64,000 nt of DNA from Candidatus Poribacteria bacterium (GTDB lineage Bacteria > Poribacteria > WGA-4E > WGA-3G): positions 1-64,000 of the forward strand of contig JAJEJA010000046.1 of NCBI GenBank assembly GCA_022828145.1. The letters run 5' to 3'. The position numbers were made by a program, and so were the translations under genes. Below, piece by piece: positions 52,905-61,005 of the stretch (positions within the stretch are counted from its first letter, which is position 1; each line of letters begins with the position of its first letter). A model generated the notes under the pieces. It was not told the DNA's origin. It made no database searches and was given only the letters and a program-made list of their open reading frames with translations.

Positions 52905-53212
52905 TACGTATCTGTAGAAAGTTCGTATAGAAAACTGAAGGTATAAATCCCTGTCTTATGTCCATCACTCCACTGTAGCTGCACAGCATAACGTCCTACC
53001 GGCTTAATTCCCACCAGATGTAGATTATTCCAGTATTCTGCAGTTGGAAGGACTCTAAACGGGTCATTTTCTTGTTTGATAGCACTACACCTGGCACACG
53101 GACATTTTTCCCTGAGTATACGGTATGGTATCTCGCTGCGTAGTCCGTCCTTCCATTCTATAGATAGACTCTGTGGTAAACGTCTGATTTCAGTTGGTTG
53201 ATGATTTTGCAT
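52868..53212 (-). CDS. DUF971 (GBBH-like N-terminal) protein
   Basis: The 114-residue protein has the DUF971 pattern IRRLPQSLSIEWKDGLRSEI, YRILREKCPCARC, VGIKPVGRYAVQLQWSDGH, and TGIYTFSFLYEL. The domain is found at the start of gamma-butyrobetaine hydroxylases and fused to Mrp-type iron-sulfur scaffold proteins. The three cysteines CPCARC could bind metal. A free-standing role is unknown. Its stop region overlaps the convergent YkgJ-like gene by 37 bases. No SD is obvious. Confidence 0.8.
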   Translation of the reverse strand: MQNHQPTEIRRLPQSLSIEWKDGLRSEIPYRILREKCPCARCSAIKQENDPFRVLPTAEYWNNLHLVGIKPVGRYAVQLQWSDGHKTGIYTFSFLYELSTDTYQDASSNNATTK

Positions 53213-53291
53213 GTGAAGTTAGAAAGGTATCCTCTTCATTTGTATGACGTATTCGGTTTGATATGACATCTATTGGCATGATACACGCTTC

Positions 53292-54095
53292 TTACGCAAC
53301 GGCTACGATCGCTATTTTCCATTTGTCTGCTTGATTGCATAAAACTTCAGGTTCCATTACAAAAGTGCGTCCTGCTTCTACTGCCAATACACTTGCTCTG
53401 GCATCATGCAAGGTCTTTAGTGTCTGCATACCAACTGTAGGCACATCAATTCGAAAATCGTGGTTCTTTTCAGCAGCCTTAGCAACGACAACTCCCTTAC
53501 CACCTAACTCTCCACCTCGTAAAATAGTTTTGTCAGTTCCCTCAATGGCTTCAATTGCAACAACCATCTGATTTTTTACAACAACTGTCTGTCCGATACC
53601 GAGTTCGGCAATTTTGCGTGCAGTAAGAATACCTGCTTTTATCTCTTCCCACTGAGCAGCAGTTGGATGCCGCTTTGTGAGAACGCCTGGGTCAGGTAAG
53701 AGATGTTTAAGGAACTGATCCTGTCTTAGAATCATCAGTCCAGCATTTTCAAAGTGCTCAAGGACAGCTGAGATGATTGCAGAAGTTTTCTTGTTAAGGT
53801 TTTGTGTCAAGATCTTAATTGTCGTTGCATCCACTTTAAAGGGATTAAGTAATATGCTTGGTTCAATCTTGCCAATAATTACAATCTCTTTTGTATTGAG
53901 TTCAAGCAATTTTCTCGTGATTTTCTGGATCTGTCCAACACCGAAAGGATATATTTCACACGGTATATCTTTAAAGCGGTTCTCTTCGTCGTTTGTGATA
54001 GGTATGACGACAAGTTCCCGTCCTTGTGAAACTATACTTTTTGCGGTTAGAACAGGCAGTTGACCTGATCCAGCAATTATACCAACTCTGTCCAA
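53292..54095 (-). CDS. lpxI: LpxI-type UDP-2,3-diacylglucosamine pyrophosphatase
   Basis: The 267-residue protein matches LpxI (DUF1009), which hydrolyses UDP-2,3-diacylglucosamine to lipid X in lipid A synthesis where LpxH is absent. RVGIIAGSGQLPVLTAKSI is the N-terminal domain; IVIIGKIEPSILLNPFKVDA, DPGVLTKRHPTAAQWEEIKA, GQTVVVKNQMVVAIEAIEGTDKTI and DVPTVGMQTLKTL follow. The start is a TTG at 54095 with AAGGA eight bases upstream. A longer frame to 54170 lies inside an AACGTGAG repeat element and is spurious. Other lipid A genes are not in the window. Confidence 0.9.
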   Translation of the reverse strand: MDRVGIIAGSGQLPVLTAKSIVSQGRELVVIPITNDEENRFKDIPCEIYPFGVGQIQKITRKLLELNTKEIVIIGKIEPSILLNPFKVDATTIKILTQNLNKKTSAIISAVLEHFENAGLMILRQDQFLKHLLPDPGVLTKRHPTAAQWEEIKAGILTARKIAELGIGQTVVVKNQMVVAIEAIEGTDKTILRGGELGGKGVVVAKAAEKNHDFRIDVPTVGMQTLKTLHDARASVLAVEAGRTFVMEPEVLCNQADKWKIAIVAVA

Positions 54096-54108
54096 GACAC
54101 TGTTCCTT

Positions 54109-54247
54109 AACGTGAGTTTGATAATTAAATGCAATATGCGTTGTAGGTTGGGTTGAGGAACGCCAATCAAATATTAACTGGCAACATGTATTGCTCTATA
54201 ATAGGTCAAAATGTTGGGTTTCGTGCCTCAACCCCAACCTACGTAAC
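54109..54247. mobile_element. MITE-like element with AACGTGAGTTTGAT end, copy 4 (right end lost)
   Basis: It begins AACGTGAGTTTGATAATT, has the inner GTAGGTTGGGTTGAGG arm and CGCCAATCAAATATTAACTG, and ends at CCCCAACCTACGTAAC without the second terminal repeat. It abuts the SD of lpxI. Confidence 0.75.
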
Positions 54248-54254
54248 TGAATCC

Positions 54255-54506
54255 TTATGGTTATACGGGACTAAAGAGGGTTTCTGGCATCGAAAAACCC
54301 TTAACTTTACACCCGACAAATGCCAAACGCGCATTTGGCGTTGATTTGGCTGAATGCCAAAGGCATTCATAGCGTTGATTTATAGATTTCGCTTCGCTCT
54401 ATTCGACCTACAAAAGAAAACTATACCTTCAAATTAGAAGTTGACAGTATTGTAGATCGGGTAGAGCGAAGCGAAACCCGACAAATACCAATTAGAAGTT
54501 GACAGA
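54255..54506. repeat. Mixed dispersed repeats before the ABC permease gene
   Basis: The stretch holds CCAAACGCGCATTTGGCGTT and GAATGCCAAAGGCATTC palindromes, a half copy of the GTCGGGTAGAGCGAAGCG element (54453-54482), and two direct copies of ATTAGAAGTTGACAG (near 54431 and 54491). No gene is seen. Confidence 0.6.
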
Positions 54507-54523
54507 ACAGTAGAAGAATTCGG

Positions 54524-55765
54524 TTATGTATGCCGAATTGCTTCAATCGGACTAAGTTTTGCAGCCTGACTCGCTGGATAATAACCGAAAAACACACCAA
54601 CTGCAGTTCCCGCAGCGACAGATGTGAGAACTGATTTAATAGTGACAACAGAGGGCCACCCAAACATATCTGGCATAAATTTTCCAACTGCCCATGCAAA
54701 TCCCTGTCCAGCAATTGCCCCGAGAGCAATACCGAGTAAACTTCCAAACAGACACAATAGAACAGATTCTGTCAAGAATTGGAAACGGATATGATAGTTT
54801 TTCGCCCCGACAGCTTTACGCAAACCTATCTCAGGAATACGTTCCGTAACGGAAACAAGCATGATGTTAAGGATTCCGATTCCCCCGACGATCAATGAAA
54901 CTGATGCGATCACGACCAGCACCATCTCAATAATGAAGATAGTCTTTTTTGCACTTTCAATACCTTTCTGTGCCTGCCACGTTCTGAAGAAAGTATCATC
55001 TCCACCGTGGTTGCGTCTGATGACCGTCTGCACCTCTTTTACTGCTTGGTCAACAACCAAGGGGCTTTTTGCCCGAACCATAATATGACCGACATTGCTG
55101 TGTCCCCAAAATCTTGTTTGAGCAGTTGTGATAGGAATGAAAATCATATTATCATCGCTTTTACCTGCCTCCAACCCCGGACCGCGACTATTCATGACAC
55201 CGATAATATTGAAACGTCTGTTATTGATAGACACCTCTTTTCCTATCGGGTCCAGACCTTTGAACTGTTCCTTCCAAACCTGTGAACCAATAACACAGAC
55301 TTTGTTCCAGAGGTCCATATCCGTATCAGCCAGGAATCTGCCGATTTGCGTATGCCATTGTCTGACAGCTTGGTATTCAACGGTAGTAGCACGCATGTAA
55401 GTCTTTTGGTGTTTTCCTGCCACCTCTAAGTTTATGTAATAACTGCCTTCGACGGTTGCGACTTCAACGGATGGACATTCAGTCAATACATCCCGCAAAT
55501 CATCCATATTAAGGTAGTTAGGACTATTGTTTCGTTGCCATCTATTGTTCTTCTTAATGTATCCAGGGCGGTATACACCAAACATACTCGGTCCACCGAT
55601 TTTCTCAAACTCTAACATGATGAGTTTTTCTGCACCTGCGCCTAATGACATCATAGCGATCACACCTGCAATACCTATAGTAATGCCTAACAAGGTCAGA
55701 ATAGTTCTAAGTTTGCTTGCGAAAAGTGCAGACAGTGCTGTAATAAGATTCTCAAGGATTCTCAT
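54524..55765 (-). CDS. MacB/FtsX-type ABC transporter permease
   Basis: The 413-residue protein has the MacB-like layout: one membrane helix at 15-40 (LRTILTLLGITIGIAGVIAM), a periplasmic domain of about 200 residues (IIGVMNSRGPGLEAG, MIFIPITTAQTRFWG), and three C-terminal helices with VTERIPEIGLRKAVGA and SPIEAIRH at the very end. This family pairs with a separate ATPase and works in outward transport or lipoprotein handling. No ATPase gene is next to it, although MacB homologs usually have one. ATG has a weak SD (GGAT). An AT-rich gap of about 190 bases separates it from the decarboxylase gene. Confidence 0.9.
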   Translation of the reverse strand: MRILENLITALSALFASKLRTILTLLGITIGIAGVIAMMSLGAGAEKLIMLEFEKIGGPSMFGVYRPGYIKKNNRWQRNNSPNYLNMDDLRDVLTECPSVEVATVEGSYYINLEVAGKHQKTYMRATTVEYQAVRQWHTQIGRFLADTDMDLWNKVCVIGSQVWKEQFKGLDPIGKEVSINNRRFNIIGVMNSRGPGLEAGKSDDNMIFIPITTAQTRFWGHSNVGHIMVRAKSPLVVDQAVKEVQTVIRRNHGGDDTFFRTWQAQKGIESAKKTIFIIEMVLVVIASVSLIVGGIGILNIMLVSVTERIPEIGLRKAVGAKNYHIRFQFLTESVLLCLFGSLLGIALGAIAGQGFAWAVGKFMPDMFGWPSVVTIKSVLTSVAAGTAVGVFFGYYPASQAAKLSPIEAIRHT

Positions 55766-55958
55766 TTCGTTTTATCCAGATAAAGCTTGTATACGGAGAT
55801 TTGAAATACATCATAAAGATAAGATCCGAACATTGCTTCTGTTAGCAATTCGTGGTAAAAGTGCTAAATCTTATGTATCTCATTCCCTCAGTGCTAAGTA
55901 TAACACACAATGAGAGTAATTTGCAAATTAGTCCTTCGGTATGCATTTATCGCTATAC

Positions 55959-57605
55959 TCAAAGTTGCTTAGACACCTGTTCTGCTAATCGGGTCAGTGC
56001 GCGCGACATGTCCGATTTATCAAGTTTCACCTCAATAAGGACATAGTGTTGTGTCTCTGCAAGCGCGATTTTCATAGCACTGTCAAATTCACCTTCAGTG
56101 CGAACAACAAACCCGCGTCCTGTACCGATGAGTTCCGGCAGCCGGGAATAGTGCCAATTCTCTATATCATTGAAACTGCCTTCAATGAACGGACGAATGG
56201 TGCCATAGCCAGAATTGTTCAGGACAAGGATGATCGGATTGAGTCCGTAACGGATAGTCGTTGACAACTCGGTGCCGGTCATTTGGAATGCCCCATCTCC
56301 TACAATAACAAGTGGTCGGGAAGTGGGTTTGCCGAGTTGTGCACCAATTGCAGCAGGGACTGCGAATCCCATTGAGGTATAATAGGCAAGGCTAATAAAC
56401 TCCGTGCGTTCAGGGAGTCGTAGGTCCGCAGCAGCCCAAAGACCATCACCAACATCCGGAATAACTGTCATGTCTTTCTGTAACAACAGGTTCAGTTGTT
56501 GGAATAGGCGGCGCACTGTTAGGGGTTGGTCAGGCACCATCTCAAAAGGTTCTGGCACTGTCAGCACCCATTCCAAGTCTATGTCCCCACGTTTATGGAG
56601 TTTTGAAGAATGCAAGCCATCCATAAAATCCTCTAATGTGACATCTTCATAAGTAGAGTAACCGACCGAGATTCTATCCGAAGTTGCATATACACAACGA
56701 CTTCGCTCAAGATTTGATTGATATGTCCCAAAGTTCACATCTGTCATGAATGCACCGCAAACGATAACACAATCGGCTGATTCAACAAGCATCGTGACTT
56801 CATCTCTGGCTGTCGCTCCCCCATAAATTCCCAAGTAAAGCGGATGTGCCTCTGGCATCACCGATTTGCCCAACAACGTTGTCGCCACAGGGAATTGTCT
56901 CGTTTCAGCAAGTCGAAGTAACTTGTCTTGATAGCCGAATCTATGGATTTCTGCACCTGCTAAAATAACTGAATTTTCGGATTGATTTATAAACGCAACG
57001 GCATCCGTTAAGGCAGCATCCAAAGTTTTAGGGTCACTGTGATGGCCGCCCGTTGAAGGCCGTTGGTAAACTAATCCCGGTGTACTTACCATATCGCGCG
57101 GCAGCTCAATGTAGCCCGGACGCTTATGCCAATACACAGTATCCAGAACTCTATCTATCTCGTTGAAGGCAGTAAAAGGGTCGTCAAGAAGTGCTGAGGC
57201 AACAGTTATCTCGTCATAGATACGTTGCTGTGTATAAAAATCTCTACCTTTATGATGTAAAAGCGCATCCGTTGTCCGTTCCTTTATCCCTGGGCTACCG
57301 CTAATAACAACAAGGGGTGATTTTTCAGCATAAGCTGCGGTGACTGCGTTGATCATGGATAATCCACCGACACCGTACGTCACGCACGCAGCTCCCATCC
57401 CCTTTGTCCGAGCATAGGCATCTGCAGCAAATCCCGCCGTTTCTTCCCGCGTAGTGCCGATATGTTGAATAGAACTCTGCTCAATCATATCAAAGAACTG
57501 CACAATATAATCACCGGCTATGCCAAAAATGTGGTCAATATCGTAACTCTTTAGTTTTCTCAGAAGATACTCACCGATTGTGGGAGTCGGTTGGCTATTT
57601 GACAT
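55959..57605 (-). CDS. Thiamine-diphosphate 2-keto acid decarboxylase (PDC/IPDC-like)
   Basis: The 548-residue protein belongs to the pyruvate/indolepyruvate decarboxylase group. TREETAGFAADAYARTKG has the catalytic Glu, GVGGLSMINAVTAAYAEKSPLVVISGSPG forms the N-terminal domain, and VIVGDGAFQMTGTELSTTIRYGLNPIILVLNN is the TPP/Mg-binding segment. HKRPGYIELPRDMV is also conserved. It removes CO2 from 2-keto acids to give aldehydes. The start is ATG 57605 with GAGAGGT upstream; an extension to 57686 is rejected. A keto-acid substrate cannot be told, though IPDC and PDC are both possible. Confidence 0.88.
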   Translation of the reverse strand: MSNSQPTPTIGEYLLRKLKSYDIDHIFGIAGDYIVQFFDMIEQSSIQHIGTTREETAGFAADAYARTKGMGAACVTYGVGGLSMINAVTAAYAEKSPLVVISGSPGIKERTTDALLHHKGRDFYTQQRIYDEITVASALLDDPFTAFNEIDRVLDTVYWHKRPGYIELPRDMVSTPGLVYQRPSTGGHHSDPKTLDAALTDAVAFINQSENSVILAGAEIHRFGYQDKLLRLAETRQFPVATTLLGKSVMPEAHPLYLGIYGGATARDEVTMLVESADCVIVCGAFMTDVNFGTYQSNLERSRCVYATSDRISVGYSTYEDVTLEDFMDGLHSSKLHKRGDIDLEWVLTVPEPFEMVPDQPLTVRRLFQQLNLLLQKDMTVIPDVGDGLWAAADLRLPERTEFISLAYYTSMGFAVPAAIGAQLGKPTSRPLVIVGDGAFQMTGTELSTTIRYGLNPIILVLNNSGYGTIRPFIEGSFNDIENWHYSRLPELIGTGRGFVVRTEGEFDSAMKIALAETQHYVLIEVKLDKSDMSRALTRLAEQVSKQL

Positions 57606-57832
57606 AAAATACCTCTCTAACATTTGGATACCATTGCTCCATAAAACATATAGGAAAATAGGATAAAAGACTACAAAACTCGTCAAGTGTATAGCCTGTC
57701 AACGACAGAAAACTTCTTGGATCCCTCTTCAGTTTTTCATATTTTGTCTTATGTTAGAATCCATAAAGGCAAATGTTGTCCGTATATCATAAACTAATTA
57801 TGACAAAATGTAAATCGTTAAGCAGATTACAC

Positions 57833-57862
57833 TTGACACAATATTAATATACGTGTTACAAT
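57833..57862 (+). promoter_or_regulatory. Promoter of the candidate structured RNA
   Basis: TTGACA at 57833-57838, 18 bases, TACAAT at 57857-57862. It would start transcription near 57869, at the first base of the folded region. Confidence 0.65.
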
Positions 57863-57868
57863 AATAAG

Positions 57869-57950
57869 TGCCAGGGACGAAATGCGGCTCCATGCCGCGT
57901 GATTGTCGGGCTGCGGTTCGTTCAATCCTATATCCCTGGTATTTTTATTG
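57869..57950 (+). ncRNA. Candidate structured small RNA, three-way junction
   Basis: A 7-base closing stem joins CCAGGGA (57871-57877) with TCCCTGG (57933-57939). Inside are hairpin 1 (ATGCGGC/GCCGCGT, loop TCCAT, 57882-57900) and hairpin 2 (GATTG/CAATC, 57901-57927). ATTTTTATTG follows the closing stem like a weak terminator. The promoter at 57833-57862 points to it. It resembles a tRNA in having a 7-base outer stem and a loop with CCA, but it lacks a D arm. The complementary strand could fold as well and lies just after the stop of a degraded gene. I do not recognise a known RNA family. Confidence 0.5.
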
Positions 57951-58235
57951 TCTCCACTTCAAGACTTGCGCGGTCAGAGGGGCATTTTGTGTGTAATAGA
58001 CACCCTGACTTGATTCCCGTGTGTCGTCAATATCATGCACAAGCCGAAATGCCTTCCATAGATATGCCAAATATCGTTCTTCACCTCGCTCATAGAGTCT
58101 CTGTAATGCCCAAACAAAATAGTCAACAGTCTGCAAACCTGCATGCTCATTTGGCGTTGCTGCAGATATATTCAGAGAAACATCGGTTAGTATATGATTT
58201 TGTAAATTGTTCTGATTTTGTAGATTGAGGTTTGT
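57945..58235 (-). pseudogene. Fragment of a DUF3800-like (integrase/RNase H-like) protein
   Basis: The minus frame reads ISAATPNEHAGLQTVDYFVW, then ALQRLYERGEERYLAYLWKA and FRLVHDIDDT, ending TAQVLKWRQ*. This looks like the C-terminal part of DUF3800-type proteins. Nothing upstream of 58190 continues it, so it is a remnant. A structured region follows on the same strand. Confidence 0.5.
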
Positions 58236-58356
58236 TTATTCTCCATAAAACGCCTTATTCAAATCCTTATCTTCCCTACTAACATCAAAATCCGCATCCT
58301 CTACAATTATATCACAATCTTGATTTAGGTACCGATCTAAATTTCCGATGGTAGTA
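58236..58356 (-). pseudogene. C-terminal coding remnant (GNL...QDCDII)
   Basis: The frame TTIGNLDRYLNQDCDIIVED ... REDKDLNKAFYGE* is intact to its stop but has no upstream part. A second degraded copy is at 60905-60967 (TAIGNLEHCLKQDCDIITI*). Confidence 0.4.
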
Positions 58357-59049
58357 CAAGGGGTATGTAAAAGTTTTGCACTCTATCTGTCTGAACCAGG
58401 ATTTGCAGGATTAGTAGGATTTCCAGGATAAGAGGTTTCTTGTGCTATCGGATGGATAGGATGGAAATGTATTCTTTGTCTGAACCAGGATTTGCAGGAT
58501 TATAGGATTTTCAGGATAATTTGTCCCTTGTATCCCGCCTGGTAGGTTCGGTTTCCTAACCAATGCAGAATACCAAACGCGTATTCTGCGATAGGCGTTA
58601 ATTGCGTGAAAAACGTTAGTGGGTTTAATACACCTTTCGTCCCCTCTGAGGCTTGCTATTGGTTGGATCCATGGGAACTATACACCTTTCGCCTCTCTAA
58701 GGCTTTGGATAATCACATATCAGCACCCGCTGAATGCCATACGCGCATTCATAGCGTTGATTTCGGTGCGGAAGGTGTATAGAAAACATATCCCACGAAA
58801 ACCTAAGCACCAGCGGTGCGACAGGTATGAGGATAAAATCGGTTTTATATAGCCTGCCAAGAAGAGGAATATCTTTAAATTGACTCTTATGGTAGTTGGA
58901 GAAAGATAGCACAATCAAGGATGAATGTGCTACAGCAGAATCCAGATGGATGGTGTGCGGAAAATCGTAATAAAGGATGAATGTGCTTCACACATAGTCT
59001 TGGGAATCGCTAATTTGACCCATAGTAATTTCACAGCGTAGGAACATTA
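58357..59049. repeat. Gene-poor region full of dispersed repeats
   Basis: TGTCTGAACCAGGATTTGCA occurs twice (58388 and 58477) with CAGGATTATAGGATTTTCAG, as in the decayed CRISPR region. Further on come AATACCAAACGCGTATTCTG and GAATGCCATACGCGCATTCA palindromes, and GCACAATCAAGGATGAATGT (near 58910; its complement lies near 45090). I see no gene. Confidence 0.6.
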
Positions 59050-59229
59050 TCATGCCCGGTGTGCAGTTTTCTCATGTTTGTCATATTCTTCCTGTCGAAG
59101 CTCTGCGACTGTGCGTTCGACATCTTGATAGACTTCCTCTTCGCTGACACCTTTATTTTGTTCGTGGACACTTTTCATGACTTGCAAGAGTTGCGCCCAA
59201 TTTTCAGGTGACGTTGATTTTTTTGGCAT
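59050..59229 (-). CDS. Small third gene of the toxin-antitoxin operon
   Basis: The 59-residue charged, helical protein (MPKKSTSPENWAQLLQVMKS, then VHEQNKGVSEEEVYQDVERT) starts six bases after the antitoxin stop at ATG 59229. It has no signal peptide or membrane helix. I cannot assign a family; its place suggests an accessory or second antitoxin. No strong SD is visible (TAGTGATC precedes the ATG), so it may be translated by coupling. Confidence 0.55.
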   Translation of the reverse strand: MPKKSTSPENWAQLLQVMKSVHEQNKGVSEEEVYQDVERTVAELRQEEYDKHEKTAHRA

Positions 59230-59234
59230 GATCA

Positions 59235-59552
59235 CTACACAATTACCCTCAATCCGTTTAACTTTGAAAGAATCTCCAACACTTTATCCAATTGCAGTGG
59301 GTGCTTGGTACTAAGGAGATAGGTAAGGTCCTGCGGACTGAGATGCGTCCAATTGACAAGTCTGTCAATCCCACCCTGTGCCTCTGCAACATCTTTCATG
59401 CATAACAAAATTGTCTCAATGTTGCCATCTTTAGCAAAATCTTGAAGTGCAACTTCCAGGTAACCTTTTGCAAATTCCGGTTCGGCAAGGTCTTTAAGAA
59501 GATAGTCTTTAAAAGGTATTGTGCATTGCTGTAGTTTAATATCTATATTCAT
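59235..59552 (-). CDS. HigA-like antitoxin (addiction module antidote)
   Basis: The 105-residue protein has the shape of the short antidote that pairs with RelE/HigB-like killers: FKDYLLKDLAEPEFAKGYLEV, then a helix-turn-helix segment (AQGGIDRLVNWTHLSPQDLT, YLLSTKHPLQLDKVLEILSK). It should bind both the toxin and its own promoter. It begins five bases after the toxin stop with AAGGAG inside the end of the toxin gene, the toxin-first order known for HigBA. The ATG is 59552. Confidence 0.8.
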   Translation of the reverse strand: MNIDIKLQQCTIPFKDYLLKDLAEPEFAKGYLEVALQDFAKDGNIETILLCMKDVAEAQGGIDRLVNWTHLSPQDLTYLLSTKHPLQLDKVLEILSKLNGLRVIV

Positions 59553-59557
59553 GGTAA

Positions 59558-59896
59558 TTACTCCTTCATTTGTACTAAGAAGTCGTTCCAATAGTCTTGT
59601 GCTTTTTCAATATCCCGCTGTTGTGTGCTTTTAGTTCCACCACAAAGCAGAACAACAATGTCATTTTGAAAGATTCCGTAATAGACACGAAATCCAGGAC
59701 CATAATGGATCCTCAATTCATATAAACTTGAACTTAATCGCTTGAAATCGCCAAAATTACCTGTCCGCAAACGTGCAATTCTATTAGAGATAGCTATCCG
59801 TGCATTTCGATCTTTAATCTGCATGTACCATTGCTGATACGCATCACGTCCGCTTGGTGTTATGTAAGTGACTATTTCTCTGTGACGAATTTGCAT
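59558..59896 (-). CDS. RelE/HigB-like toxin (addiction module killer protein)
   Basis: The 112-residue protein has the RelE/ParE-like fold of the killer family. AIRLRTGNFGDFKRL-like text is seen as IARLRTGNFGDFKRL, then LYELRIHYGPGFRVYYGIF and VVLLCGGTKSTQQRDIEKAQ. HigB-type members cut ribosome-bound mRNA, but the reaction here is inferred from the family. A promoter at 59903-59931 places the transcript start at about the ATG itself, so translation may be leaderless; no SD is visible, in agreement. Confidence 0.85.
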   Translation of the reverse strand: MQIRHREIVTYITPSGRDAYQQWYMQIKDRNARIAISNRIARLRTGNFGDFKRLSSSLYELRIHYGPGFRVYYGIFQNDIVVLLCGGTKSTQQRDIEKAQDYWNDFLVQMKE

Positions 59897-59902
59897 ATCT
59901 TA

Positions 59903-59931
59903 AGTATAATGCCTTTTTGGTAATTAATCAA
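59903..59931 (-). promoter_or_regulatory. Promoter of the toxin-antitoxin operon, start at ATG
   Basis: On the minus strand TTGATT (59931-59926), 17 bases, TATACT (59908-59903). The expected start is near 59896, which is the A of the ATG. Confidence 0.6.
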
Positions 59932-60054
59932 TTTATTATTACAATACCTTCGCCAAAAGAAACGCTTTATATTTTTCAACAAACCTTTTTGAATAATTTC
60001 CAACAGACCCAGCGAGGCGACAAGTGTATAGAAAACGGTTATCCTGAAGACTGT

Positions 60055-60561
60055 TCAATCATGTGTACATGCCTCAATACGTGCTGAAATATACAAGCTG
60101 AGCAGAACTGAGATTGTGAAAAGAATGATTCCCCAACTCGGTTTTATCTGTGCACCACCCGGTAAGGTTCTAATTGTCAATATGAGTATGGCAACGATGT
60201 AGACATCAAGCATAGAAAAGCGACCCCATTTGTGAACGAGTGCTGATATACCCCTGTTCAAGTTACCATCATTGAGCTTGTGATAGAAAACGCCTAACTT
60301 TAGGATTGGGAACACGACAGAAAAAATAAAGATTATAGACGCAAGTAAAATGTCCAAGACAACACCATTTTTAATCAGTGCCCATACGCTGCTCAGGATG
60401 GAATAACTTGATGGTCCTGGTGTGATGAACGCCATGATAAAACCTTTGATACCGCCTCCGTTTGCATCAATCCGCATCACAGGGAGCATAATACCTAAAC
60501 CTAAGCACACCACAGCGATGTTTACAAGCCATGTGAGTCTTATTCTCTCTTGTGTGGTCAT
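60055..60561 (-). CDS. PqiA-like membrane protein, copy 1
   Basis: The 168-residue protein has four membrane helices and PqiA-domain features (ASIIFIFSVVFPILKLGVFY, GRFSMLDVYIVAILILTIRT). PqiA proteins belong to inter-membrane lipid transport systems in Gram-negatives, usually with MCE proteins; none is seen here. Copy 2 at 63551 differs at about 14 of some 450 bases by eye. After the stop of copy 1 the frame that would start the next gene (ATGATTGAACAG) ends after a few codons. SD is weak (AGGA). Confidence 0.8.
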   Translation of the reverse strand: MTTQERIRLTWLVNIAVVCLGLGIMLPVMRIDANGGGIKGFIMAFITPGPSSYSILSSVWALIKNGVVLDILLASIIFIFSVVFPILKLGVFYHKLNDGNLNRGISALVHKWGRFSMLDVYIVAILILTIRTLPGGAQIKPSWGIILFTISVLLSLYISARIEACTHD

Positions 60562-61005
60562 ATCCTAATCTTCAACGAACTACCTATCTAAAGGGTTTTT
60601 AGCAAGAAATCAACCTTTTCGAGTTTTCACTCTTTGGTTTTTCAGGTTCATAGTGTCCATTTATAGTGAAGTTTGAAAATAATTACACACTTTCGGACCA
60701 CGGTAGGTGCGGTTTCCCAACCGCACTGGTACAAACTGTATAATTAATTCAAAAATTTACTATAATGTGTTTTCTATTTAGTGTTAGAGTAGACACAACA
60801 CTAATAATCATTTTGCTCTTTGTAGGATCGGTGCAGGAAATATACTGTAGAGATGCCGAGGATACTTCAATTACTTATTCACTGAAACAGAATTCTCCTC
60901 TAAATTAGATTGTAATTATATCACAATCTTGTTTTAGGCAGTGCTCTAAATTTCCGATGGCAGTACAGACTTTGCTTTATCCTATTGCCTAAAATTCAGG
61001 AATCG
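60562..61005. repeat. Intergenic region with GTAGGTGCGGTT hairpin and coding remnant
   Basis: It holds the hairpin GTGCGGTT/AACCGCAC at 60702-60732 and the degraded coding remnant at 60905-60967. The rest (444 bases in all) is AT-rich and shows no gene. Confidence 0.6.

Noticed and set aside
54096-54170. N-terminal extension of LpxI beginning MIGVPQPNLQRILHL
   Set aside because: It is the translation of the AACGTGAG repeat element; the TTG at 54095 has the ribosome site and fits the family start.
57869-57950. tRNA gene (7-base acceptor-like stem, CCA in a seven-base loop)
   Set aside because: No D arm, no proper T loop, and the anticodon stem arrangement does not fit; called a structured RNA instead.
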